The position numbers were made by a program, and so were the translations under genes. Below the pieces are notes generated by a model. That model did not search any database, was not told where the DNA came from, and worked only from the letters and a program-made list of their open reading frames with translations. From Branchiostoma lanceolatum (Eukaryota > Chordata > Leptocardii > Amphioxiformes > Branchiostomatidae), in contig NC_089722.1 of assembly GCF_035083965.1 (NCBI RefSeq), forward strand, positions 24,860,142 through 24,924,141: a DNA stretch of 64,000 nt, written 5' to 3'. Below, piece after piece: positions 40,705 through 52,692 of the stretch (positions are counted from its first letter, which is position 1; every line of letters starts with the position of its first letter).

Positions 40705-42930
40705 ATGGCGAACGCCAACAACGAGACCCCGTGCTGTATCGGGGATAGACTGGAGTATGGCTCCATGGGGAGGGAGCTGAAGGTGGACGGGATCGACATG
40801 TACCTGGCCACGCCCAAAACTCCGACCAAGAAGGGAGTCGTGGTTTACATTGATGTCTACGGCTGGAAGCTGCCCAACACTCGCTACATAGTGGACATGA
40901 TAGCAAACAATGGATATGTGTGAGTAATTCATTAATACCGTGTGTGTGTGCGTGCGTGTGCGTGCGTGCCTGTCTGTGTGTCGGTTTTCTACAATTTCCG
41001 ATGTACGCAGTGCAACATTTCAAATTCAATATACCCTCGGTGCTGCTATTTCTGTATGTGAGACTGGAAGGGTCGCAAAGCAGTATGGGTAAGGGGTGAA
41101 ATCTGCCATCTCTGATTGTATTGTTAACAAGCATGCACCGAAGTAAGGCTGAATGGGAGTAAAATACTCTTGAAGGCAAAGCAGAAAGATAAAAACACGT
41201 TTTCCAAGGGGAAAGAGACAAAATTGTGAAATGTTCTAATTCTGATCGTCATTTCATGTTTAAAACATATATCGTTTTTGCAGGGCCATTCTTCCAGATG
41301 TATTTGAAGGTGCAGAACCATGGAGCGCTGACAGAGACTGGAGCGGTTTTCTTGAATGGGTAAAGACGAAGAACCCAAACAAAATTCATCCGTGAGTTCA
41401 ACTTACATTATGACTTACATATTATAGACACTTATCATTGGCACAGTCTACCAATACATATGTAGTCACAGGCTGCTACTCTCTTACAAACTTCATTATG
41501 CTCATTTCATGACGATCTTTCTCATCATCATTTATAGCAACAATAAGATTTTGATATCGTGTGATGTTTTCCATACGGCACCTGTCACAAATCAATCAAA
41601 GCTGTAAGATAAGAACATCTGCACCTAAAGTAAGTTACACCTGCTATAAGTATAAGACTCCAGAGACTGAGAGAAGAGAGAGGTAGTCAGAGCCATTGTT
41701 CCTTCTGATGTGTCCAGTGTAGTTGATGCAGCAGTAGGTTACCTACAGCAGGAGTGTGGTGTAGAACAGCTGGGATGTGTGGGCTTCTGCTGGGGAGGTC
41801 GAGCTGTGCACGCCTGTCTGGTGGACCGGACTGACTTCAAGTGTGGAGTGGCCTTCTATGCATATGGTGAACCGATGTTTCCTGTAATTTTAGAAAATTT
41901 AAGACAAGGCTTTAAAATGCTAAGAGATTGACCGTTAATCTGATCTTGCTGCGTGCATGGAATATGAAAAATACATAACTTTGCATTTATAAGTGAAGAA
42001 ACATACACAGATACGCAGACAGACAAGCCGAAAACAATTCTAAATATCACTCCTTTTGAACTAGAAAGACGAGGACTTTCTTAAAGCTTGGTGCAAAATC
42101 TTGTATTTGGGGATTAATTCACATCCAGAACGGCACATGTGATCCAACAACCAAGAAATTGAATTGGTGTAGCCTTATATGATGAATCTAGATACCTTTC
42201 TCCTTTATCTGATTTGTAGGTATTGGTAGTGAAGATGATGATGAGAAACTTGGACTACTGAAAGCACCTGGGCTTTTCATCTTTGGAGAAAAAGACCCGG
42301 TAGTATCTTTGGATCAGGTAAGGTTTCATGTACATGTAGTTGTAACGTTTCAACATCAGCGAATGACAGAATATTTAGCAAAGTACTCTACACGAATAGA
42401 AACTAGACTGTGCACAATTGATTCTTTACCAGTATCTTATAGATATACTTTCAAGTATCCCGACTCCTGACTACTCTGGATATGTTGCCATTGCACTGCA
42501 CGAAATGGCCTCGGATCCTGACGTATCCTGAAGTATCCTGACGTGATCCGAACGGATCCGGGGCCGTATATTTCTCGGCAGGCTAATGGGCATCCAAATA
42601 TTGGGACTCAAGGTACCACTTACACGACTTGTGTAAATACGTACGAAATGGAGCCGAGGCCATTTCGTGCATTGTTGAGACAATAGAATCAAGACTTTAT
42701 AAGACTAACAACAAGAATAATGAACTTGCACTATTGAAGTAAAGATTGACTGTTCAACTTTCTAGGTGGAAACGCTCAAGACAGAGCTGAAGAAGTCTTG
42801 CAAGGTGGACCACCACGTCACGGTGTATGAAGGAATGCCGCACGGTTTCGCACATCGTAAAAAGGAAGAGAATGACAAAGATGCAGCGGCCATTGATGGG
42901 GCACGTCTTGAGATGCTGAAAAGTCTCTAA
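40705..42930 (+). CDS. CMBL: Carboxymethylenebutenolidase homolog, tandem copy 1 (altered C-terminus)
   Basis: Exons 40705-40919, 41284-41391, 41718-41866, 42220-42317 and 42766-42930 give 244 residues. It is a dienelactone-hydrolase-family alpha/beta hydrolase: YGWKLPNTRYIVDMIANNGY, nucleophile GFCWGG (Cys132, same number as human), acid FGEKD, and base MPHGFAHRK. Human CMBL is a cytosolic cysteine hydrolase that activates ester prodrugs; the natural substrate is unknown. This copy has two extra codons at the end of exon 3 (FYAYG against FYG in the others) and ends EMLKSL, lacking the WLEKYM tail seen in copies 2 and 3 and in human (WLNKYM). An acceptor in the 5'UTR (ttttcacag at about 40659) is conserved in all three copies. 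Poly(A) signal at 42963-42968. Confidence 0.9.
42497..42671. mobile_element. MITE-like insertion in intron 4 of CMBL copy 1
   Basis: 18-bp perfect inverted ends TGCACGAAATGGCCTCGG / CCGAGGCCATTTCGTGCA flank about 140 bp with tandem tcctgacgta/tcctgaagta units. The homologous introns of copies 2 and 3 lack it, so it was inserted after the duplication. The target duplication is ambiguous (a possible ATTG). Confidence 0.7.
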
Positions 42931-43913
42931 CTTGTAGAGAACAATTGTCTGAGTAATGAGACAATAAAAGTATAGATTAAAATCCATAGAATTTATGTGT
43001 ATCTGTATATAGCTAATCAAATTCAATAATCCAGCTATTTTCGTTACCTTTTATGTAATAATTATCTATCCCTTTGTTTCTCTCTTTCCCTCTTTTTTCA
43101 TATACATTCATAGATGCACTGTATGTAGATAGATGATCGATTTGCAGATAGTAATGGAGGTAAAGTCTGGTCAATAGTGGACAGGTGGACTGAATTATTA
43201 TGAATAAAGGCTCGTATACCGAAGAAGGCCGCAGGCTACGTATGCGACTGTCTATATTACTTTCATTTAGCACAATTTTACCTCTGACAAACAGGTTATG
43301 GTTTTAGTCACACTTTGTGTTTCGGACACCAAAGTTGTCTAATGTCATAGAAACAGAGCATATCAGAACTATCAGTGGCTTCCTGACAGGAACATAAAGG
43401 AAGCCCGTACATTTTTTGGGCTGGCGTTAATGCAACATTTATATGTAGATAGCAACGATACCTAGCGAGGTTTTCCGAAACCACACACACTCCATTGAAA
43501 GGTATCGGGAAAGGCTGCAACTCGAGATATCCGGACTAGCACAAAGGATATCAGAAAGGGAAATGCATGATTGTGACTTAGTATGAATGATTTGGTACTA
43601 TTTCTGGCGTTATTTGGATATTAACATTTGCCAATAATCTTACATTTTCACCTGTTGAATGAAAATATTTAGGTGGTCAAATTGTACATTTAGGTTCGCA
43701 AAATATAGATTACCGTATACGAAAGCTCATAAACTATGCTGTACTGAACAGAATGTTTCAGCGTGATGTTGTAACCACATATCATACAATCATCTATTCA
43801 TCTATGTGGGGATAGCCTGTGCACAAACTATATTTATATTGTAGTACTGAAGTCTTTGCTTTATATGTCCTCGCACTTCTATATCATGATGTTCAGTTAC
43901 CAGGGCTAGCTTT

Positions 43914-43953
43914 GTAATACCAAGGAGGTTTTATATAACCTCCTTGGTAATAC
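43914..43953. mobile_element. 26-bp palindromic insertion flanked by 7-bp direct repeats
   Basis: Core 43921-43946 starts CAAGGAGGTTTTATA and ends AACCTCCTTG. GTAATAC is directly repeated at 43914-43920 and 43947-43953. The homologous 3' flank of CMBL copy 2 (about 48335-48341, gctttgtaacaggg) lacks the insert, giving a natural empty site. Confidence 0.75.
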
Positions 43954-45098
43954 TAATAGGGATTAAGATATTCTGCATGAAAGAATGTTAATCTGATTTA
44001 CATTTTACATATATGAACAACTTCTGAACCTTTTTTCCTCACAACTGTCACGTTTCATGGCTTTCAGTCTACCGTAGCCTGGCATCCAAATATATGGGGA
44101 AAGGAGACTCAGGAACTATATAATACTAGGTTAGGATGAGGCTAGTCTACCGAACATCCAGTTAAAACCTGTGGAATTTCGAAAAGCATAGGCCCTAAGG
44201 TAAGGGTCCCAACATGCTAACTCATGGCTTGGAAGCAGTAACCTCGCTGTACATTTACTAGCAATTTTATGGTCCACATATTTTGGCTTTGATTGACTTT
44301 GCAAACAAAAAGGGTACCCCCCCCCACGGAATTGTGAATGGAATAGTCAAAGTCTAAAGGTCACAAATCAGACGAGTGCCAGGCACTGGCTAGCTCAGTG
44401 GTCCCGCCAAATTCATGATCAGTCTTATGACGGATTCAACGCTAGTCTTGCAGGTATTTACTAGTGTTGCATTTATGAACAAAATGATAGTTTCGCATCG
44501 AAATACAGAATGAAAAGCTAATAACTTCCATAAAGTCTAGACACAGTGGAGTCCAATCATACGCAGGCTGTTCTGCCAGAAACGTCCGCATTTGGTGACC
44601 TAGTTCAAGTTTTAGATTTGCGAAACTTTTGAAATGCATTTAAAACCCATTGGAATTTTGGTTGACGCTTGTAATACTTTGAAAAAAGTATGTTCAGAAG
44701 TTTAGATTATCTGGACAGTGACAGTGTCTTTTACTGTGTCATTTCTTTCACTGTAAGACGTCACGTAACGTTGGCAAACATTTTGGCAACGATTAACCCA
44801 GTGGAACAGATGTTGCCAGTAGGGCCCGAACATAGGTAGTAGATCCAACATGCGGGTCCGAGCAGACTTTGTCTCAGCCCCACTAGAAGGCCCCTTCGTT
44901 GTTAATTGAGTGTATAGGCAGGTTAATCTCCGGGGAGAGCTTATTGCTATGTAAAGCATATAGTACCGAGGACTGCGAACCCGAAGCCCTCAGTGAGAGA
45001 CTGTTGATCAGGTTATACCGTGAATGTGGATGACCAGCTGTTTTCATTTTCACAGAACATCCCGCTCCAGTAAAAGTTGTGTTTGTCACGACACAACC

Positions 45099-47042
45099 AT
45101 GGCAAACGCCAACAACGAGACCCCGTGCTGTATCGGGGACAGACTGGAGTATGGCTCCATGGGGAGGGAGCTGAAGGTGGGCGGGGTCGACATGTACCTG
45201 GCCACGCCCAAAACTCCGACCAAGAAGGGAGTCGTGGTTTACATGGACGTCTACGGCTGGCAGATGCCCAACACTCGCTACATAGTGGACATGATAGCTA
45301 ACAATGGTTATGTGTGAGTCATACTCGTCACAAGTTCATACCCCCTTGATACCTAGTTATAGTTTTGGCTGGTGTGTCTGTGTATTGTTGACGTGTATGC
45401 ACTGAGGAAATCACATGAACGTAGTGGATGTAGCTGGGTGTAAAATACTTGCTGAAAAATAATACCAGTTCCGGCGGGGGGGGGGGGGGGTATAGACAAC
45501 ATTTGAAATAACTGCATTGTGATCCTAGTCTTCTGTCATATATAGAAAAAATCATGGTTGTTTTTGCAGGGCCATTCTTCCAGATGCATATGAAGGTGCA
45601 GAGCCCTGGAGCCCTGACAGAGACAGGAGCACCTTTCTTGAATGGATAAAGACGAAGGACCCGAATAAAATCCATACGTGAGTTCAGATTATATACTGGG
45701 CACACGCACCATATTGCAAACGCACCATATTGGTTTTGTAGTCAGCATAACTCTGATTGGACCCCTGGATTGATTATGTATGATGATATTTGGTTGGATA
45801 TATGGGTAGCTCTCGACGAAGGTCATGTGATGTTATCTATACGGCGTCTATACGGCATCTGTAATAAGACCATGATAAAAGTTAACGCCTGCCATGAACT
45901 CTTGCCATTGTTCCGTCCGATTTGTTCAGTGTAACTGATGCAGCAGTGGGTTACCTACAGCAGGAGTGTGGTGTAGAACAGCTGGGATGTGTGGGCTTCT
46001 GCTGGGGAGGTCGAGCTGTGCACGCCTGCCTGGTGGACCGGACTGACTTCAAGTGTGGAGTGGCCTTCTATGGTGAGCTGATGTGTCCTATGTTTATAGA
46101 ACATTTAAAACCAGACTATAAAAAGCAAATGTTGCTAAGAGATTGATGCTGCCCCTTGACCATTCATCACATCACATTGAGGGTACATAAACACACACAG
46201 ACAGACAAACCAAGAACATTACTGATATTACTCCCTTGGAACTAGAAATACTTTTTTCTACTGCTGGTACCAAATTTTGTGCAGCCTGAGTGTCATCCTG
46301 TTTTAGTGCCAGGTGAAGGCAGAGCCTGGAACTGAAACAGGATGACACTCAGGCTAGCACACGTGATCCAACAGCCAAGAGATTAATTTGGTTTGGCCAT
46401 ATTTTGAGATCAACCAATTTTTGTTTCCTTTATGTGACTTTTAGGTATTGGTAGGAAAGATGATGAGAAACTTGGACTACTGACCGCACCTGGGCTCTTC
46501 ATATTTGGAGAAAAAGATCCCGTAATTGCTTTAGATCAGGTAAGCTTTTATCTATAAGATAGAATGTTCATGTACATGTAGTTGTAGCATTTCAACATTC
46601 GTGAATTCTCAGATTTTTAGCAAAGTACTCTACGAGCACTGAAACTAGTAGACTCACTGTGCACAGTTGATTCTTTCAGTATCAATGACATCACGCCCTT
46701 AACTTTTTACATACTCTCAGGTGTCCTGAATATTCTGTTGTATTGAGACAATAGGATTGTTGTGTTTTGTCTTGCACTGTTAAAGATTAATAACATAAAT
46801 CATGAACTTGCATTATTGAAGTAAACAATGACTGTACACCTTTCTAGGTGGAAACGCTCAAGACAGAGCTGAAGAAGTCTTGCAAGGTGGACCACCACGT
46901 CACGGTGTATAAAGGAATGCCGCACGGTTTTGCACATCGTAAAAAGGAAGAGAATGACAAAGATGCAGCGGCCATTGATGGGGCACGTCTTGAGATGCTG
47001 AAATGGCTGGAGAAGTACATGATTTCGATACCAATGCTATAA
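45099..47042 (+). CDS. CMBL: Carboxymethylenebutenolidase homolog, tandem copy 2
   Basis: Exons 45099-45313, 45570-45677, 45930-46072, 46445-46539 and 46848-47042 give 251 residues. The catalytic triad is readable: Cys132 in GFCWGGRAVHAC, Asp180 in FGEKDPV, His213 in MPHGFAHRK. The tail is longer than in the other copies (WLEKYMISIPML). The start MANANNETPCCIGDRLEYGS was chosen over an in-frame upstream ATG because human CMBL begins MANEAYPC and because a splice acceptor lies between. A 73-bp palindromic insertion sits in intron 3. Poly(A) signal at 47462-47467. Confidence 0.93.
46283..46355. mobile_element. 73-bp foldback insertion in intron 3 of CMBL copy 2
   Basis: Imperfect palindrome: agcctgagtgtcatcctgtt on the left and the complement of the same sequence (aacaggatgacactcaggct) on the right, with a loop around ccaggtgaaggc. 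It is absent from the corresponding introns of copies 1 and 3. Confidence 0.65.
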
Positions 47043-49045
47043 GAATTGGTTTTATCCAATGAACATCCTGGGGGATCGACCTAAGTGAAGGAGTGTCAAG
47101 CTTGTCTAACCTTATCATTCTGTTACCAAAGTGTACAAGAATCGCCATACTTCAAATATTTCACTACACGGTTCAGTTTCCTTTATCGATCATTTTAGGT
47201 CTGTAGAAGAAAAGGTGGGCAGAAAACAGAACAATTTAACCGATCATTTTAGAAAATCTGGCAAGCTAGTTAACGTATCTCCTAAATACTATTCGTTTGC
47301 ACGTGTGCATATGTGTACTGATTTGTCATTTTGTCTTATTGTACTGAATAAGGTTTTGAAAAAAGAGTTGGTTTATCTTAAGGCTTAAGGCTTGAAAAGC
47401 ATATCTATACCAGTCCGTAATTAGAATAACTTGTAGAAAACAACTGTCTGAACAATGAGATAATAAAGATACAGATTCAAATCCATGCGTATCCTAGAAA
47501 GAATGTATATCTGTATATCTATCTACTTGATCTTTTATGTAATGAATATCTCGTTCTTCATAGATATTCATAGATGCACTGTAGTTGTAGATAGATGGTC
47601 GATTTGCAAATAGAAATAGAGCTGAAGTCTGGTCAATAATGGACTGCGATGAGGGCTGGTATACCGAAAAAGGCCGTAGGCTACGTCTCCGACTGTCTAT
47701 TTCTTTCATTCAGCACAATTTTACCTCTGGCAAACACGTTATGGTTTTAGTACCATTTCGTGTCTTAGACACCAAAGTTATCTAATGTGACATAAACAGA
47801 GCATATCAGAACTATCAGTGGATTTGCCTGGCAGGAGCATAAAGGAAGCCTCCATACAATGTTTTGGCTGGTGTTAATGCAACATTTATATGTAGAAAGC
47901 AACGATGCCTAGCGATGTTTTCCTAAACCACATACACCATTGAAACGTATCGAGAAAGGTTGCAACTCGAAAGGGAAATGCATGCATGTGACTTAGTATG
48001 AATGATTTGGTACTGTTTGTTGCGTTATTCGGGTGTTAACATTTCCCAATAATCTTACATTTAGGTTGTCAAATTGTACATTTTGGGTTCGCAAAGTATA
48101 GTACTACCGTATACGAAAACATGATGTTGCTCACAAACTATGAGGCACTGAACGGAATGCTTCAGATGTTGTAACCACAGAAAACATATCATATATTCAT
48201 CTATGTGGGGATTACCTACAAAAAAACTATATATAGTACCGAAGTCTTGTGTTTTATAAACGCCTTATATGTCCTCGTAATCTTTAACCACTGTATTGTA
48301 TATCAAATTTATGTTCAGTTACCAGGGCTAGCTTTGTAACAGGGATCAAAATATTATGCATGAAAGAATGTTAATCTGATTTATATTGTACATATATAAA
48401 CAAATTCTGAACATTTTTTGTCAAAACTGTCGCATTTCCTTCCTGGCTCTCAGTCTCTTGTAGCCAAAGCTCCGAGTCTCCTCTCCGCAAATATTTGCGA
48501 AGCGGAGACTCGGGAGATACAATAGGTTTGGATACCAGGGTAGTCTACCACACTCAGTTAAAATCTGTTGAAAAGTAGAAAAGCATACGCCCTACGGTCC
48601 TAACACGCTAACTCTTGGCTTGGAAGCAGTAACCTGTACATTTACATGTGACGTTACTAGCAATTTTATAGCCCACATGTTTTGGCTTTGATTGAGTTTG
48701 GAAAAAAAATGGTATCCCCCACGGAATTGTGAATGGAATAGTCAAAGTCTAAAGGTCACAGATCAAACGAGCGTGGCACTGGTCAGTGGATAGCAAGACC
48801 AGTCTTACAACGGATTCAACGCTCATCCTACAGGTATTAACTCGTGTTGAATTTATCAACAAAACGATAGTTCCGCATCGAGATACAGCATGAAAATCTA
48901 TAATAACTTCCCTAGACACAATAGTGTCGAATCATACGGAGGATTTTGCCAGAAACGTCCGCATGTGGTCAGGTGACCTAGTTTTGTAGATTTGCGAACC
49001 TTTTGAAATGCATTTAAAACCCATGGGAATTTCGCTTATAATGCT

Positions 49046-49323
49046 TAATAATAATATAATATCAGGTGTATTTGCAGCCAGTGCCACAGGCAGGTACCCA
49101 ATGTGTAGGGTAATGAGGCTGTTTAACGTGTTCGAGGCACCTCCTCGAGCACGGGACCCCCGTTTTACGTCCCTCCCGGAAGACGATTTCGTGGAAAGCT
49201 TCGTGAGGCTACAGCAATCCGGACGTCCTTGGTTGGTCTCCCATCCAAGCACTGTCCGGACCGCGCGTTGCTTAACTTCCGAGATCGAGGGATCGGGTGT
49301 ATCCAACGCGCCACGCGGCCGTA
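49046..49323 (-). mobile_element. 5S rRNA-derived SINE, copy 2
   Basis: Same element as 34911-35190 in the opposite orientation, with one base difference over about 260 bp (gctgcaaat against gctacaaat) and an (ATT)n-like tail. It interrupts the 5' flank of CMBL unit 3. The matching flank of unit 2 (44640-44700, cttgtaatactttgaaaaaa) is the empty site. Confidence 0.88.
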
Positions 49324-49971
49324 AGCTTTGACAAAAGTATGATGAGGCGTTTAAATCTGGACGGTGGAAGTGGCTTCTACTGTGTCTTTAACCACCTTTT
49401 TACTGAGTGACTGAAAGACGTTTAAACGTAACGTTGGCAAACCTTTAGGCAAGGATTAACATAAACTCAACACCGTTAGTAAATACCTGTTGGTAAACAT
49501 TTGGCCAAGGATTAACCTGGAACAAACAGAAAGGATCCCAACACGCTAACTCATTACTTGCCTTGGAAGCAGTATATTAAACCTCGATTAACAGTTACTA
49601 GCAATTTTATGTCCCACATTTACGATATTGTATGTAGCTTTGTAATAGGGATAGTAACGTTAGATCCAACATGCGGCCTTCAAGCAAATTTTGCCTCAGT
49701 CCCACTGGTATGCCCTTTAGTAAATCGGATTTAGGAAGGTAAATCAACGGGAATTGAATTGTTGGCCAGACGGCGATACAAAGCCTATAGGCTGAAGCCC
49801 TGTGACTGTGAGAGACTTGTGACCAGGTTAGACAATGATCGACAAAGACTAGTTTTTATTTTATTTTCACAGAACATCCCTGTCCGGTTGTGTTTGTCAC
49901 GGCACAACCTACCCTGCGTGCCATCTCCTATCTACTACCGGAACTCCTACCGACTCGCTACCCTAAAAAAA

Positions 49972-52400
49972 ATGGCGAACGGCAACAACGAGACCCCGTG
50001 CTGTATCGGGGACAGACTGGAGTATGGCTCCATGGGGAGGGAGCTGAAGGTGGGCGGGGTCGACATGTACCTGGCCACGCCCAAAACTCCGACCAAGAAG
50101 GGAGTCGTGGTTTACATGGACATCTTCGGCTGGAAGCTGCCCAACACTCGCTACATAGTGGACATGATAGCTAACAATGGATATGTGTGAGTAATACTTT
50201 ACAAGTACGTTGATACCCAAGGGAGTGAAGTATAGTTTTGGCATGTTTGTCTGTGTATTTTTGATATGTAACGTTAACGTTATTCACTGAGGTGTCACGT
50301 AGGGCTAGCTGGGAGTAAATACTAGATGAAAAATAACACCAGTTTCAGATGGGAAATAGACAGTATTTGAAATAACTATATTGTAATCCTGGTTGTCTGT
50401 CATGTATACTATATCGTTTCTGCAGGGCCATTCTTCCAGATGCATTTGAAGGTGCAGAACCATGGAGCGCTGACAGAGACTGGAGCACCTTTTTTGAATG
50501 GATGAAGACGAAGGACGCAAATAAAATCCATACGTGAGTTCAGATTATATACTGGATACGCACACATACCGTATTGATATGTGTGTGTATCCAGCAAAGT
50601 TGATATATACTACAAGTATTCAACATCTTTTAGACCCTTATCATCGACACATTGATCGAACAATGCAGGTATTCACAGGCTGTTATTTCAGTGCACTCAT
50701 TTCATATTGATCATCTCTAAAGGAACAACACGATTTGATATTATGTGATGTTGTCTATACGGCGTCTATACAGGACCTATGACAATTCTGTGACAGTTGT
50801 ATGAAAATGAACTAGTGACAGAGGGAGAGAGTTGGGACAGGAATCTTTCTGATTTGTAGAAATATCATTGAATATTTGATATTTTTGATTTTTGTCATTT
50901 CACCCTCAAGTATTGTTTATAGGTATATGTGTTTCCAACAAAGTCGCAACTGTCACATTCTTGGCACATCATATTGACAAGTAGCGTTAGGGGCATTATC
51001 ATATCTGTTAGCAGCGTTTAATGTATATGAAGGGGAAACAGACGTCCGTGGGCTGAGAACTGTGAGTAAGACCATAAAAGTTAACGCCTGCCATGAACTC
51101 TTGCCATTGTTCCTTCTGATGTGCCCAGTGTAGCTGATGCAGCAGTGGGTTACCTACAGCAGGAGTGTGGTGTAGAACAGCTGGGATGTGTGGGCTTCTG
51201 CTGGGGAGGTCGAGCTGTGCACGCCTGCCTGGTGGACCGGACTGACTTCAAGTGTGGAGTGGCCTTCTATGGTGAACTATGATTTTAAGAGATTTAAACC
51301 CAGAATTGATTGATTGTTGATAATAATACCGATAATCTGATCATGTGGCATGCCTGGAAGGTGGAAAATACATAACTTTGCATTTATATAATCATAAGTA
51401 CAGAAATATACACAGACGGACAAGCCAAAAACAATTGTAATCACTCCCTGGAACAAGAAAAACAAGGACAGTCTTAAACTGTTTGTGCTAGATTGAGCAT
51501 GTTGGGTTGATCACATCCTGAATGACTTATGTGATCCAAAAACAAGGAATTGAATCAGTATTTCTTTATCGTGATATGACTCTAACTTTCCCCCCTTGTC
51601 TTACTTGTATACGTAGGTATGCGTGGTATAGATGATGAGAAACTTGGACTACTGAATGCACCTGGGCTCTTCGTTTTTGGAGGAAAAGACAGCGTAATTC
51701 CTTTGGATCAGGTAATTTTTATCTAATACTGTAATTCTTGATATGTTAGCTGTAACTTAATTTTAGCTGATTTAACGGTCACTTGTCAACCGCTAAAATT
51801 TCATCATCGCTAATATTTGATCACCAATATTTGAGACAGTAATGTTTGTTCAAACCGTTAGAATTAAGTGCAGTGACCTACTCCATTTTCCCCAAACCGC
51901 ATATTTTCCTGTCGCTATATTAAAGTGATTTACAGTAGATGAAATGTGCATGTAGTTGTAACATTTGTGAGTTTCCTGAATTTTAGCACAGTACCCTACG
52001 AGCATTGAAACTTTGACTTTGCACAGTTTGTGTTTTACCAGTAGCTTTGATATGTTTGGTATCTGTGATGTTATATAGGCTTTTAAGTATCCCAACATTC
52101 CCAAGTATTATGTTGTATTGAGACAATAGAATATGTTGTATTTCGTCTTTTGATTCTAAAGATTAACAACAGGAATATAGAACTTACGCTGTTGAAATAA
52201 ACAATGACTGTTCAACTTTCTAGGTGGAAACTCTCAAGACAGAGCTGAAGAAGTCTTGCAAGGTGGAACACCACGTCACGGTGTATGAAGGAATGCCGCA
52301 CGGTTTCGCACATCGTAAAAAGGAAGAGAATGACAAAGATGCAGCAGCCATTGATGGGGCACGTCTTGAGATGCTGAAATGGCTGGAGAAGTACATGTGA
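49972..52400 (+). CDS. CMBL: Carboxymethylenebutenolidase homolog, tandem copy 3
   Basis: Exons 49972-50186, 50426-50533, 51129-51271, 51617-51711 and 52224-52400 give 245 residues, the same length as human CMBL, ending WLEKYM (human WLNKYM). The triad Cys132 / Asp / His is kept, although the acid loop reads FGGKDSVIPLDQ instead of FGEKDPV. YMDIFGWKLPNTRY is the closest of the three to human QDIFGWQLPNTRY. The 5'UTR has about 60 extra bases before the ATG compared with copies 1 and 2. Poly(A) signal at 52630-52635. It is probably the most conventional member of the array. Confidence 0.93.
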
Positions 52401-52692
52401 TCAAGGAGGTTGCGATCTTCATTTATGATGTGTCCACAATTTTTCATATTTACATATGCTTTTATCAAATGTTGATTCAGCTAATCTTGATTTGACTTAT
52501 TTGACTCATAGGCTATGTGTACATGGTCGACAGGATTGATTTAAGGTTGGTTTTAACTCAAGGCTTGAGGTTTGAAAGATTGATGTACCAATCTCTAACG
52601 TTTAAAGAAACAAACGTCTGAATTATTGGAATAAAAACAAAAAAAACTATGAACATACTGATCTTTATATTCATTTGTAGAGCTAGAGATAA

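Larger units (their letters stand above)
39475..52690 (+). repeat. Three tandem segmental duplications carrying CMBL
   Basis: Units begin near 39475, 43965 and 48345 and are about 4.4 kb each. Each starts with a tctgcataaaag / tctgcatgaaag / tatgcatgaaag stretch, then cacgctaactct and acggaa-tgtgaatggaatag motifs, then the gene and its 3' flank. Exons are far more alike than introns and flanks. Unit 3 repeats its own 5' motif block (about 48591-48680 and 49525-49630). Confidence 0.85.

Noticed and set aside
49759-49971. N-terminal extension of CMBL copy 3 from an upstream in-frame ATG
   Set aside because: A conserved splice acceptor (ttttcacag) interrupts this stretch in all copies, and the human protein starts at the MAN equivalent.
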